NCBI GenBank assembly: GCA_030272585.1
Contig: BSYQ01000006.1
Span: 5,729,001-5,793,000 of the forward strand
Direction of reading: 5' to 3'
Origin: Bryopsis sp. KO-2023
Taxonomy: Eukaryota > Chlorophyta > Ulvophyceae > Bryopsidales > Bryopsidaceae
Length of the DNA: 64,000 nucleotides
Part shown: one piece after another, positions 42,468 to 54,699 of the stretch
How positions within the stretch are numbered: the first letter of the stretch is position 1
How the letters are laid out: each line of letters begins with the position of its first letter
Notes under the pieces: generated by a model
The model's database searches: none
Seen by the model: the letters and a program-made list of their open reading frames with translations, nothing else
Told to the model about the DNA's origin: nothing
Program-made: the position numbers and the translations under genes

Positions 42468-44403
42468 CTAAGCTTTCAGAGGATTTAGACTAAGATTCTT
42501 TCGCTTTTTCTGCATACCAGAATTCTGCTTCTGGCCACCATCATCGTCCCCATCGAAAGGCTGGGCCCCAAAATAGTTCATAATCGAGCTGTGTTCGTTC
42601 GGAACGTTTTCAGTTTCGTTCAGCAGCAGCTGTTGTCTCGAGGGGAGTCGATGCTCTCCAACTCTCGTCTCCACTCGATCATCCTTGATCAATCCTTCTC
42701 GTATTATCTCGTCAAGAGTGCCTTCCATGTACACACCCGCTTTGTACTCCCATTGAGATTTTGCTCTCGCCTTCTGTTTCTGCTGGCGCCGCCATTTGTG
42801 ATTGTTCGTTGGGGTCGGGGTCCTGCTACGCCTGTACCTTTGCAGGTGCTGAACAACATCTATGCAAAGGAAAACAAAGCGTTACACAGTATCTTATGCA
42901 CCAAGGACCAAGTCCTGAGAGTGGGCTATTTTTCCATCCAAAATGGCTGATGCAACGTGTGTTCAAGGCTTCATACTCGATTGCGTTTGCATGATTCCTT
43001 GACGGCGTCCAGCTCCGGACCGAGGACCCATCAGTTGGCCGACTGGGCTCCCAAGCATAGCCCTACCCTTTGATGGGGGTGCTTTGTGTATCTTTCCAGA
43101 ACCTTTTTCCACTTCAACAGCGTCAGTTTCCTCATGTTTGTCCGTGTGAAAGCTGATTTCAGATGGCGCCCCTGTTTCTAGGTCGGCGTTGGTGGAAGGA
43201 ACTGGGGAAGTAGTTGAAGGCACAGGGGAGCAGGACTGTGGCAGAGATGGATATGGACCCCCGTCCTCCTCCGATTCAAGATGAAACTCTTGGTCTGGAA
43301 GACCTGATGATGGGGTCGCTTGGCTAGGATGTGGTGGTGGATCCTGCATGATACAAAATAAACTTCAGGCTTCACCCAGGGTCCAATATTTCGCTGTTGA
43401 AGCGAGGAATACTGAAAAGATCAGACATGATACGGGCACCCAAAACTGAAATAGAAAATAACACAAGTTGAGAGGAGGATTTCCCCTTTCGACATCTTTT
43501 GGAGTATTCCGACTCTTACCAATAGGTCGACTTCATTAACATTCATGTTTCTCAGAGCCATATTGATGGAAGGCTGACCCCTCTCCACCTCCACGCCATG
43601 GAATTTTTCTTTCAGGGAGGGCCGCACTTGTTCTGGCGATTCGTGTCGTGGGGATGGAGGCGTGAGAGTGGGGAGCGAAATCCTTTCAGTTTGCACATCG
43701 ATGACTTGAAGCCATGACGCTTCCTAGGACAATCTGACACTCCACGACCTTATAAAAATGCAATGTGCATGCAACAGACGTGTATGCATCTGATTCCAGG
43801 TCTCCAAAACAAATCATTCACTTTGCAGAAACAGCCGACACCCACGAGAGTTTTATTCACAGCTCGGATCAACTCTCTTTCTTGCTTTTGCGATTTCTCC
43901 TGCCTTTCCACATCCTTCACAGAGAGCAGACCCTGTCTCAACGTGGAGCTGAAATCGCCGCGTGAAGTCGACGCCGCGATTGGGGAGTAGTAGAGGACTT
44001 TCCACACTTTGAAATCATCCGTGGACGACTTGACATTCCCAAGACTCTGAAGCTTTATCGTTTGGTTCCGATCCTTAGGTCTGGATCCGTTCGGGAGGGT
44101 GAACGAATTGAGTTGATCCTGTGCAAGTGGGCGCTATCATTCAATATCAAACTTCCACCCGAAAGGGAGACATCGCTGTTTCGCAAAGCTCGTTTTTTTT
44201 CAAACAATGGAAGGTAGGCAAATTATGCATGTTTTGAAACCCATCCACATCCATAGGCACTTGCGGCGCCCCACAACCGATATGAGCTTTGACGACGCTG
44301 GAGGGTTTACCTGAATTTTCTTTTGGAGGCGCGTTGGCCGTCGTTCCCTCCACCAGTGGGTGTCATCAACTGCGACCAAAAAGAGATCCTTGCTTTCCTG
44401 ATT
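42468..44403 (-). CDS. unrecognised multi-exon gene, probably disordered protein (5' end unresolved)
   Basis: Five exons keep frame: 44311-44403, 43846-44118, 43520-43723, 42977-43343, 42468-42859 (442 residues). Upstream exon(s) with the start codon could not be fixed; candidates lie at 44404-44640. The first half has hydrophobic and charged blocks (DDTHWWRERRPTRLQKKIQ; KVWKVLYYSPIA; SVKDVERQEKSQKQERELI). The middle is Pro/Ser-rich and likely disordered. The last exon is basic (RYRRSRTPTPT, KWRRQQKQKARAK) and ends KKRKNLSLNPLKA, so a nuclear location is likely. I recognise no family. The U1A gene starts about 670 bp beyond in the other direction. Confidence 0.65.
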
Positions 44404-45071
44404 CTAAAACGCACGCGATCCAGCGAATGGGAATTGAGAGGGAAAGCAAACTCGTGACTGAAGGAAGTACCCCTGCTGTGTTTTCTTCCGAATTTGCCCT
44501 GCCCCTGTTGCACTGTATACGCAGGGGCGGAGGCGAAATTGTCGAAGGCCCCATAAGGCTGCGATTGCGATGTCATTGATTTCACTCCCCAACAACGGTT
44601 GATCAACCGAAATCTGAAAGGATACTCTCTTGTGAGGCAAGCGCGTGTTGGATCAAGGGCTCGAAGTGTGGGGTTTTATAGCAACCCTTCGGGGCTGGTT
44701 GACAACTCGTATTTCTTTGGGTGGGGTTGAATTCAGCGTATTCGCTGTGTTGACCGGTTTTTGACCTTCCTTGAGTTTTGGGCGCCTCGCGAAGGAGTCC
44801 AGCTACATTTTAGCAGCGAACATGCAGAACATTCTGCTGCGCGCACAAAGCAGCAGTGATTGCCTGTCAGGATCTGGTTCAGCAGAAATGAGAAGAATGG
44901 GGGGGGCAATGAAGTCAGCACGTGCCTTCCTTGGGAGCGACCTGTACGGCATGCATTTCGTATTTGCCAGCAACTCTTCCCCGACGACCATTTTCCTCGT
45001 TCCTGTTCGAGTTTCTTTTGTTTCGTTTCGTTTCGTCTGTGCGGTTAAGGCGCGAGGAGCGCGCAGGAAAA

Positions 45072-45737
45072 ATGGCGATGGCGAACCAGACTATCTACGT
45101 CAATAACATATACGAAAAGATGGGGATGCAGAAACTGAAAAAGTGCTTGACCGCGATGTTCACCCAGTTCGGGCCCATCCTGGATATCGTTTGCAGCGAC
45201 AGTCAAAAGATGCGTGGACAAGCTTGGGTGGTGTTTTCGGACATCAACGCTGCGACGAACGCGCTTCGCACTATGCAAGGTTTCCCGTTTTTCGAGAAGC
45301 CGATAGCGATTCAGTACGCAAAAACAAAGTCCGACGCCGTGGCGAAGCTGGACGGAACTTACCAAAAGAAAGAAAAGAAGGGTGGCGAGACGGGCGCGAG
45401 CGGGAGGGATGAGAATCCCAAGAAAGCTGCGCATGGCGCGAATTCTCGAGTCGATCTACAGTTGCAACCTATGCAGGCGGTCGGGCCCACTGGACAAGTG
45501 CTGCCCAACAAGATTCTATTTGTTCAGAACTTGCCCGAGACGACGAACGAGATGATGCTGAATATGTTGTTCCAGCAATATCCCGGCTTCAGGGAAGTTC
45601 GAATGGTGGAGAGTCGACCGGGAATCGCGTTCGTGGAGTTCGAAAACGAGCAGCAGTCGTCCACAGCGATGGAAAACTTGCAAGGGTTTCAAATCACCCC
45701 CCAGTTTGCTATGAACATCAGTTATGCAAAACAGTGA
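45072..45737 (+). CDS. U1A/U2B''-type spliceosomal RNA-binding protein
   Basis: Single exon of 221 residues. Two RRMs: the first with IYVNNIYEKM (RNP2) and RGQAWVVF (RNP1), preceded by the MANQTIYV start typical of U1A/U2B''; the second with ILFVQNLPETT and GIAFVEF. The linker is Lys/Gly-rich. KMRGQAWVVF and FEKPIAIQYAKTKSD are diagnostic of the U1A/U2B''/SNF family, which binds a stem-loop of U1 or U2 snRNA. Algae often have a single SNF-like protein doing both jobs; sequence alone does not settle which. Intron-free, unlike its neighbours. A T-run then G-run lies in the 3' flank near 45778-45797. Confidence 0.95.
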   Translation: MAMANQTIYVNNIYEKMGMQKLKKCLTAMFTQFGPILDIVCSDSQKMRGQAWVVFSDINAATNALRTMQGFPFFEKPIAIQYAKTKSDAVAKLDGTYQKKEKKGGETGASGRDENPKKAAHGANSRVDLQLQPMQAVGPTGQVLPNKILFVQNLPETTNEMMLNMLFQQYPGFREVRMVESRPGIAFVEFENEQQSSTAMENLQGFQITPQFAMNISYAKQ

Positions 45738-47493
45738 TAAATAGAAAACTACTTGTTCTTGTTTTTTTTCTCTTTGTTTTTTTTTGGGGGGGGGGGCGAG
45801 GGGTGAAGTGCTCTGACCAGCTTCTAAGCAGGGCTCTTTCCAGGTGAGATTTGGTTTGATTTTCTTTTCGTAGAGTAGTGGTGGGGAAGGAATGGGAAAA
45901 AACTCTATTTGGATATAGAACAGTAGCAGCATTGGCACTCTGTGCTTCAATGAATAGTAGTGTAGAAAGCTCAGCAGTTTCAATTCAGCATGGAGAACAT
46001 TGAACTCGAGTGTTGAGACGCCCAATTGCAACAAGACAGACAATTATGAGGTGGATCGCTCTCCAGCACCATCATGAATGATGTGAAAAAACTGTCGAAA
46101 CATGTTTTCGACCTTTTCTCTTTGTTCTCCAGATATGGGATGTGGGTTTCACTTTCCTCCTAAGAATTCCGAAGTTTTTTACTATTTTTTTCCTGGAGCA
46201 CCCGCAGTCGATGTTGCACGACCAGGCTATGGCTTTCGTGTGAGTGTCGATAGAAAAAAAACAATGTCACAAAGTAATGAACCTGAACAATGTCTGCCAT
46301 GTTACTCCAAGAAGATAGCCTGTTCTGTTTCCCACAAAGCTGCTCCATCCCCCAATCCAAAGCACAAACCTCTTCTCTTGGAAGGGGGGTGAGGGCTGGA
46401 CGAAAAAAACAGGAACTCCCTGCCAAGGTCGACATGTAAGCTGTTCGAATCCTCAAATGGACGATTGGAGAGTAGTGCGTGGGGTGGAAAATGTAAATGT
46501 TGTTTGTTTGTTTTGTTTGGGTGGAAAATATGAGGATGGGTATTAGGCTGATGGTGCTCATGAACCTCATTGATACAGATTCGAAAAAAGCCCGTGTGTA
46601 CAGTTGCTGTCGCTATTAGCGATCAACTCAAGTAAAAAGATTTCAGATTCCAGCACTGCCTGCCAGCGATCCATGCACCCCTGAGGGGTGTCAAGGATTT
46701 GAAAAAGCCAGCCGCCCATTCTTAATGCAGAAGAATCATCAGAAGGATTCAATCGAGCTGAGTCAACATCGCTGCCCCCCAAATTTGGGAAACGCACGCT
46801 GTGGTTTGCCCACTTGTGTTTTCTGGACTGCGAGACGTCTCTTTACTTCCCGGAATCACTGACAGCAGCAATAACCCAGCTCGTTCGCCAAGGAGTGCGT
46901 ACTTTGACGTCCATTGTAGAAGTCGAACGGTGAGCTCATCGTTTCCGTTCTTTTCTTTGTTTCTGAAATTCGCCTTGTTTCTGGCTGGGTGCCGAGATCA
47001 CACAGTAACACTTGACGTCTTTGGTTTTCGGGTTCAATCTCGCCACGAGCTCGCTCGCGTGTCTCGCAGTGTGGTGACGTCCCGAGTGTCGATCGAAGTC
47101 CCAGCGATCTATGCGTTTTTGCTGTGTTTCCTGTGCGCACCTGACCCCCCGAAGCTTCGTATTGGATCGCACGATCTTCTGTCCTATGGACAAGTTTGTA
47201 TTCGTTTCCTTGGTTGGGCTTTTCGTTTTGTTGTAGACGCGAGACCATGCGCTTTTCGCATTCGCGTCAGGGGCTGACGCTGACAAAACGCAAAGGGCTT
47301 AAAAAACCAGAAACAGATGGCGACTGACTGCTACGAGCTTATTTTCTACCTGAGCAAACTTTTCATTGAGTTTTCAACCGTGCGATGGTGTTTATGTCGT
47401 CATAGATCACCGGGAGCGGTGTTGTTTCTGTCACTGATCTAGAAGGTTTTGGGGGTTAAAAAAACAAGTTCCGCAGATCATGCTTCGACGCCT
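45738..47493. other. intergenic; one possible minus-strand exon
   Basis: 3' flank of U1A and upstream region of the GATA gene. A minus-strand open stretch at about 46567-46830 (GGWLFQILDTPQGCMDRWQ...) has an acceptor-like site upstream but no partner exon that closes in frame, so no gene is called. Confidence 0.4.
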
Positions 47494-48487
47494 ATGCGCC
47501 CACCGAATTTTTCTCAGAGAGCAAATATCCTTTCTTCGTGCAGGCTTCCAGAAGCGATGGGTGGTCGCAGTAGGAGCATGAAACGCTTCAAGATCAGAAT
47601 GGAATGCATGGGTGCGAAACTCCTGACTTCTCTACCTTCTCCGTCGGATCAGACCCCGTTGGCGTCGAACCACGCGTGGTTGAACGGGAAAGAAGCGCTG
47701 GCGATAGTTACAAACGACGAGGAATATCACCTCGCCTTGCAGTTTTCCAACATGAGAAAGAGCAAGCAGAAGATCGTAACCGCACCAAAACGCGACACGA
47801 CCAAGCAGACGAAGGTTCGATCATATTGGGGGTGAAAATGAAAGCCAAATCCTGACACACCCAACTCAAAATCTGCCTGCTGAATATGTAATCGTTACGA
47901 AGCAATTTAAAAACACCAAACGAGGTTGACCGATCACTTCTCCACTCAGGATTTTCAAATTTTAAACTTTTGCTCTTTTTCTATGGTCGAACTACCATGT
48001 GTCCAGGGCTTGAAAATGGATTTCTGACTTGAAAATAAACTCGTGTACAGGAAACCTGCATCAAGAAATGTGTTGGCTGCGGTGCAACCCAAACACCACA
48101 ATGGAGAGTAGGACACAACGGTGAGCTGCACTTTTTCAAATACAATGCTCTCCTTTTCATTGTTCAGTACGAAGCCTTGCTTCTGAGAAAATCTGCCATA
48201 TCCCGAAAGAAGACCCCATTCTGTCAAAATGCTATGGATCTGATGTGCCGATGGGAAAATATGTGTATTTTTTTGAATTTTTTTTCTCTGGCACAGGGAC
48301 GACATTATGCAATGCATGTGGGGTTCGTTATCGGAGATCCAAAGTCCCAGCCCTGGTCAGAAAGAAACAAAAGGCACAACAGCGGCAGAAAAAAAGTGGT
48401 GAGAATCTCCGAATCTGTAATACAAACTTTGATCCATTGGAAATATTCTATCGAAAGTTTTTTTTTGTCAGTGGCAATTTACACTAG
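47494..48487 (+). CDS. GATA-type zinc-finger transcription factor
   Basis: Three exons in frame: 47494-47814, 48051-48120, 48297-48487, giving 193 residues if the last exon ends at 48487. The finger is split by an intron, as C-x2-C-x17-C-x2-C: CVGCGATQTPQWR ... TTLCNACGVRYRR, followed by a basic tail (VRKKQKAQQRQKK). The core WR...LCNACGVRYR defines GATA factors that bind (A/T)GATA(A/G). Upstream is an unrecognised region with a basic segment (MRKSKQKIVTAPKRDTTKQTK). Most land-plant GATA fingers have an 18-residue loop; here it is 17. A good donor (GTGAGA) inside the last exon (about 48400) could lead to an unseen further exon, so the C terminus is uncertain. The donor of exon 1 (GTTCGA) is weak. 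Confidence 0.82.
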
Positions 48488-50323
48488 AGATTGACCAAAT
48501 TTTCGAAACGCACAAAAACATATTTTGTTCATTGTGGTGTATTTTGTCAAGGTGCCAAATCTCCATCCCATCCATTGTTGAAAACGACTTGTCCAACTCT
48601 CACCCCGAACATTGAAAAAAAACCAGAACATTGCGGAATGCATTTCCTTCCTTTGATATATCACTCATAAATGTATAATTGGATGCATTTTGAAAAACAT
48701 TCATGCCTTTTTCAAATTCTGATCTTCACTGTGTGTTCTGTACAGATGATCGAGGCATATCGATAAATCAATCATCATGCTAATATCATCCTATTATTAA
48801 TGTACATCGTATTATTAATGTACTATTACAGAATTGATTGATAACCAAATAGGTGGTCCATCCCTCACCGTTCGCTGCATTGATTGTCGATCAATCAGTT
48901 GAATGACGTGACAGGGGGTTCTAAAAATAGAAACTGGTTTGATTCCTCTTTTTCGTCCAGGAAGCAAAACCACACACAAAATCAAGCTGGCAGGAGTATC
49001 GTGTTATTATTTTTCCCTAGGTTTGCTTTTTTTTTCCTGGTGTCTCTGTTGGACCAGCAACAAGGCTGCATCTTTATTATGAAACACTGCTTTTTAACTT
49101 TTCAGCACTGGAAAAAAGAAAAAGCTTGGGGCTAATACTGAAAAAAAAAGGGTGGAAGGGAACATCAAGTGTTTTTTTCGAGTTTTTGTTGTTGTACAAC
49201 TTGTTTTGGTGGCTCCAAAGTTTGGAGTTTGGAGTCCAAACACAGATGGTGTGGTCAAAAGTAAAAAACCTCCATGAAGTAAAGGCAGAGGGGAAGGGGG
49301 CGGGATTGACGTGGTATTATTTAGGACAAAAAATAGAAGGGAACCTCGCACTTTAGGGTCGACAATTTGCCTTACTCTGGGACAAACACTGAGATATTAT
49401 AGGCCTGCACATTTACTTGTTGGTATTGCTCACGAGGGAATGGGGGGTTGAGGGAAATTTGGAGCAATTTATTGTGAAAGAGCAATCAAATTTGTGCATT
49501 CTTCTTTTTGTGGCAATGTGCCGAAATGCCTTTTGTCCCAAACTCAAGGGACAAAGGATCTTTTCAATTGGATCAGGGTTCTGTAGCAGAGAAAAGATTT
49601 CAATGGAAAAAAAACAAAGAATTCATCAAACCAAGTAACATCGATCGCAATAGATGGCATAGTGGGAAAATGTTCTTTATTGCTTTACTGTTGGATACAT
49701 GTGCAATGTTTTCATGGAACTGGATTCAAGCTATTGCCCACAGCAGTGCGATCAGAATGTTGATTGTGAAAGGATGTCCCCCCTCCAAAAGTAGCACAGC
49801 TGAAAGAGGCCAATTTTGGAGCCCCAGAGCCCCCTAAATATGTGTTACGGGCCATCGGTAAATACGTCCGATCTGTATCAGAATCACTGCAACAGTGGCA
49901 TCAATTACATATTTCAAAAACAATGGCTGTTCTAAAATCAAAAAGCCTGAATAAGATATCAATCGTTTGCAATGAAATCAACCCCAATAATCAGTCAAAC
50001 ATCACTTTTTGTTCAGAGAGATCAACAGAAATGCAGCTGGTAGAGTGACCCCCCCAAAAAAACCTACTCTATTTTGGATTCCTAGCTCCCGGGAAAAATC
50101 AGGGAAGATCATCGCCTCGATTTTCTCAAGAAACAAAAAACATAGAATCACAGCATAGAATCAGGGATAGCGACCAACCTCCTACACACAACTTCCCCCA
50201 CTCAGCATCGCCACCAGTGAAAGAATGAAGCCACACAAATCACTTGATGTCCAAGAGAACAACACAAAACCATCCTCCCTTCCGCAATCCAAACAAAAAA
50301 ATTATCCAATGACCCAAAATAAC
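48488..50323. other. intergenic, no gene seen
   Basis: About 1.8 kb, AT-rich, between the GATA gene (+) and histidinol dehydrogenase (-), which converge. Frames up to 109 codons lack motifs. An unseen 3' exon of the GATA gene could be here. Confidence 0.45.
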
Positions 50324-53008
50324 TCATTCCATTCCTAACCGAGCAGTCACAGCCCTTCGATGGGCCTCCAATCCTTCGATCTCGGCCATTTTCGCCACCG
50401 CTGGTCCGAGATTACCCAATCCATCCTTGCTCAACGTTTGCACCGTCATCCTCCTCTGGAAATCGTCCAAAGACACCCCACTGTACATTCTCGCACATCC
50501 ATAAGTAGGCAGCACATGGTTCGTACCGCTGGCATAGTCCCCAACGCTCTCGGGGGTCCATCGGCCGAGAAACACCGATCCAGCGTTGGTGATTTCGTCA
50601 AGGTATGACTCGGCGTCTGAGGTGTTGATGATCAGATGCTCAGGGGCGTACTTGTTGGAGAAAAAGATGGCTTCTGCTTTGTCTTTGGCAAGCAGAATTT
50701 TGGAGTTGGCCAGAGCAACTCTGGTGACATCGGCTCTGGGCAGGGTGGAAAGATTTTGCTCTATGGCAGTCTCGATGGCAGACACATCGGCATCCGGGAG
50801 AGTGACCAGAACAACTTGGCTGTCGGGCCCATGCTCGGCCTGACGAAAATCCAAAAAAATATGAAAGCAATTCACTTAAATGATGGAGCTAAGAAAAAAA
50901 AACAAAACAGAGATACATACATGCAAAGATCAAGGAAGAAAGAAACTCAATTGAACGTGTTTTTGACCCTTGCTGTGTCATTTTTTCTGATCTCAGCCAT
51001 GCCAGCAGAAAGATAATTTTCCCAAAAAATAGAGTACCGTTCAACAACATCTAAAACAAGCACACACACGCACCTGAGAAAGCAAATCGCAAGCAACATG
51101 GTCAGGATCAGCTCCTCCATCTGCAATCACCAACACCTCTGAAGGTCCTGCTGGCATGTCGATCGACACCATGGCCTCGCTGTTTTGCAACATCATTTTA
51201 GCTGCCGTCACGTACTGATTTCCGGGGCCAAAAATCTTGTCCACTTTCGGACAGGATTCGGTTCCCCATGCCATCGCTGCGACGGCCTGGCCGCCCCCAG
51301 CTTTGAGAATGTGGGTGACTCCAGCTTTTTTGGCACAGTACAGTACTTCGGGGGTGATGGAGCCGTCGGGGCGAGGGGGGGTGGCTAGGACGATGGTCGA
51401 ACATCCAGCCAGATTGGCTGGGATAGACAACATGAGCGCACTGGATGGAAGGACCGCCGTTCCACCGGGGACATACACTCCAACGGCCTCTGGAAATAGA
51501 AGATTCAAAAGGAGTAAACAAAGTTGATGATTTGGGGCAGATCTCGGCCATTTGTGGAGAACAGCAAGAAAATAACCGATGGCCAATTCCTGTGTGGGAG
51601 GAGTGGTGCTGAGTTCTGAGAAAAGGAGGTTCAGCATTCATGTTTGAATGGATGTTTAAGGGCTTTTTTAAAATCCAAAACAGGCGTGCAGGTGGGTTTC
51701 GATTAGCCTGACGTCTAACCCACCAGTATTTCAAAATTTTTGGAGATGCTTCTGAGTTGAACCAAGGTGTTTTTTGAGGAACTGACCGATTGGCCTGGCC
51801 ACTCTTCTGCAGACGACTCCGGGCATCGTTTCCACCTCCAAGGGCTCATACTTTTGGGCAGCGTGGAATAGCTTGATGTTTTCGTATGCTATGTCGAAGG
51901 CAGCCCTAGCATCTTCCGGAAGCTCAGGAATGTCGATATCCTTTCAAAATTAGTCAACCAAAGAAATAATATTAATTAAAAACTCAATTCTAGATCTGCG
52001 GTTTTTTTTCTTCTGAAGATCAAGCTTGGTTGTGTTCCCCTTCATTAAGAACAAAAATGGAAAGAGAAAAAAGAAAAGACTGAAGCTCTACTCAGAAACA
52101 TCCCTCAACTTCGTTCCAAATTTCGATCCACTTTCAAACCCAATGTTTCAAGGTAAAAGAAAAAAAAGAAGCAACTACATCTATTATCTCGCAGGCCTAG
52201 AGAAGATCATGGGTCTTTTGAGTCCTATTTTCCCTTCTTTCTGTTTTTTGTTTTTTAATTTTATTTTTTTTAAAACACAACTTTAGATTGTGAATGATGA
52301 TTTCCACTTGGAAAAAACCTCAATCTTCTGTCGTACCTCAATGCTCTGACAAACCCAATCCAAATCAACAGCATCAAATTTCTTTGTGTATTGCTTGACT
52401 GCAGCATCCCCATTCTGGCGGACATCTTCCACCATTGGCGAAATCTAAAAATAGAAAATAGAGTGAGGCACATTGCTTCAACAGGTAAACTCTAAAACAT
52501 CAAAAAAAATAAAAATAAAAAATTTAGGTGCAATGGATACGCATTCGATACTGCCTGCCAAATTCTATTGCAGATTTTTCCAATTTAGTTTTTCAAGAGA
52601 ACACAACAACAACAACATCATATCACCAGCGGGAGAAAAAAAATTTCAACATTCTGTGCAACTGGTCTTCTGAAAGAGCTTTGTTTTGTGTGTTTGTGTG
52701 AGGTAATTTACTGAATGTACAAATGCCAAATGCTTAAATGCATGTTGTTTTTTTTCCTTTTTTCATATTACAGTGGTCATTATCGCTCCGAAATCCTGCC
52801 TTGGCCTTGCACAGAGCTCTCGGACGGCGTCCTCAGAGAGTCCAGCCACTGCCGTTTTTTCCATCCCCATCGACTCGGCGAGGGCAGCCCTCACTTCGAC
52901 CAATCTACGGCCTCTATTGCAAACAATACGACCACACCTGTTATGGGCGCAGGAAAATGCTCCTGGGCTGACAAGCGTGCGCCCTACGATCGATTTTGCA
53001 AAAACCAT
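50324..53008 (-). CDS. histidinol dehydrogenase, plastid
   Basis: Five exons keep frame: 52772-53008, 52337-52444, 51787-51940, 51074-51489, 50324-50839, giving 476 residues (plant enzymes about 470). The N terminus ([19 protein letters not shown] ...) is a plastid transit peptide. Family motifs in order: [63 protein letters not shown], the catalytic Glu-His in NKYAPEHL, and [15 protein letters not shown] with a catalytic/zinc-site His. The zinc enzyme oxidises L-histidinol to L-histidine in two NAD-dependent steps, the end of histidine synthesis. All motifs are intact. It corresponds to plant HDH and bacterial HisD. The gene stands alone. Confidence 0.97.
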
Positions 53009-53524
53009 GATTGCAGCCAGTTCGCCAGGTTTCAGTGGGCGTCATCAATCAGAAGGGTTTTGTGCAGGAAATGCAATGTCTGACATAGGGGAGCCTGATT
53101 TTGTCATGTCGATTGGAAAGAAAGCACTTCAAAAAACTTGCAGCTAGGAAAGGGATGGCAATGTGCTTTTTGTCCTGTTTCTTTGGGTTCCTGTTTGAGT
53201 CCTGTAAGGAGTCTGACTGGTGGATTAGATCTGGTGGGAACATTGATTGGGAGTCAGACAAGGTCGCTATTTCAAGAAATATTGAGTCAGTCGCCAATAC
53301 GAACCTAGGCCTGGAGCTGTGATTTCTTTTCTTTTGTCTTGATAGGATCCCCAACCCCTCAAAGGCACTTGATGAGAAACCTCGAATCATCCATTTTAAT
53401 TACAATTCTACCTTTCTAAATGAGAATCCACCCATAATACAGTGCAGGAGTAAGGCTAAGCTCGACCACACCACCCTTCACTCCAAATCTGTCCCATCAA
53501 GCACATGTTACCCAACTATGCTGA
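53009..53524. other. intergenic, no gene seen
   Basis: Promoter of histidinol dehydrogenase and 3' flank of the next minus-strand gene. No further feature is seen. Confidence 0.5.
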
Positions 53525-54247
53525 CTAAGTACCCCCTGATCCTCCTTGAAACCCCACACTGGATTCCATTGAGCTGCAATCGGACTCCAACATCAGTGAA
53601 TCGAAGTCTTGATAATCATCCCTAGCACCCTCCCCTTCTCGCTTCACTTCCTGTTGTGGTGCTTGGATTGGTGGGTTCTCTTTTTTGGCTGGACCATCAT
53701 GCCTTGACTCCGAATCCCCATCATTGCAATTTTCATTCTGCAATCCATCCTCACCACCCGCCCCACCAGTCGCACCAGCCCTCTCTTGAACCAACCCATG
53801 ACTCCCCTCGGCACACTCCTCATCTTTCTCTTTCATTTCGTTGTACTCCGACCCGTCGAAACTCCCCTGCTCGGAGTGACCATGAGGAGCCGCCACCTCG
53901 TCTTGAACCCCGTCCCCCACCATCACGACATCTGTGTTTTGCATCATATTCAGTGATGTGGGTTTGATCAGTCTGTAGCTCTGGTCCGATGCTTTTCCCC
54001 CCCACTCGGGCCTTTTCAACAGGTAATGCGCCAGCTTGGTGATATGTGGGTTGGGATAGAGCGTCAGATTTTTGATCAGGTCGATCATCTTGAGGGCTCG
54101 GATGTATTTGGATGGGCAGCTGTGTTCGATGAGATGGTGTAGGTTCATTTTGACTGTTTCATCGGTGGCCAGGGAGGTCGTGCTGGAATCCATGGCTGCT
54201 TTTACTTTGAGCAAGATCCTCTTCACCAGTTTAACTTCATGGAGTCT
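53525..54247 (-). CDS. TFIIS-N/LEDGF-domain-like regulator, C-terminal exon (5' part unresolved)
   Basis: One exon of 240 residues starting at an acceptor at 54248. The first 80 residues form a helical bundle (RLHEVKLVKRILLKVKAA, MNLHHLIEHSCPSKYIRALKMIDLI, NPHITKLAHYLLKRPEW) with the spacing of TFIIS N-terminal/LEDGF IBD-like domains that bind disordered partners in transcription elongation complexes. The remaining 150 residues are acidic, Gly/Glu/Asp-rich and likely disordered. An upstream exon probably lies near 54440-54640 (-), where a frame reads DWYAQLDVLPLSLNFEARLD ... YPGGFLPTDATIV, possibly a Tudor-like fold, but no junction is fixed. The family assignment rests on helix pattern. Confidence 0.5.
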   Translation of the reverse strand, partial: RLHEVKLVKRILLKVKAAMDSSTTSLATDETVKMNLHHLIEHSCPSKYIRALKMIDLIKNLTLYPNPHITKLAHYLLKRPEWGGKASDQSYRLIKPTSLNMMQNTDVVMVGDGVQDEVAAPHGHSEQGSFDGSEYNEMKEKDEECAEGSHGLVQERAGATGGAGGEDGLQNENCNDGDSESRHDGPAKKENPPIQAPQQEVKREGEGARDDYQDFDSLMLESDCSSMESSVGFQGGSGGT

Positions 54248-54699
54248 CTGGAATCACGAGAGGAGATTATTGATTTGCCTTTGAAAAAAGGTCAGGGATG
54301 ACCCTACATACTCTGTGGGTGAATTAGAATAATAGGGATTTATAACTGGCTGGCTGGGTCAGTTTGGATCAGGAAAACCTGACATTTCACCTGAAGAATG
54401 TAAATGTGTCCAGATTTCTGTTGTTGGAAGAGAGGCAATCACAACAATGGTTGCGTCGGTTGGTAAAAACCCGCCAGGATATGGTCGTTCACCCTTGGCC
54501 TTCCAACAACAAGCGATATCCAGTCGGGCCTCAAAATTGAGTGAAAGAGGAAGAACGTCAAGCTGGGCGTACCAGTCTGAACGCTTCGTTGATTCTCTTT
54601 TGCGGGGGCGGTTGAAGTTGTCCAGCTTCGGCGTTTAGAACGGGACCTAGCACGAAACCACGCTCGTAAGACTTGTGGAGCGCAACGCATCCCTTCCAA

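Noticed and set aside
46567-46830. Minus-strand exon GGWLFQILDTPQGCMDRWQ
   Set aside because: It looks protein-like and has an upstream acceptor, but I found no partner exon that keeps frame with an intron longer than about 50 bp.
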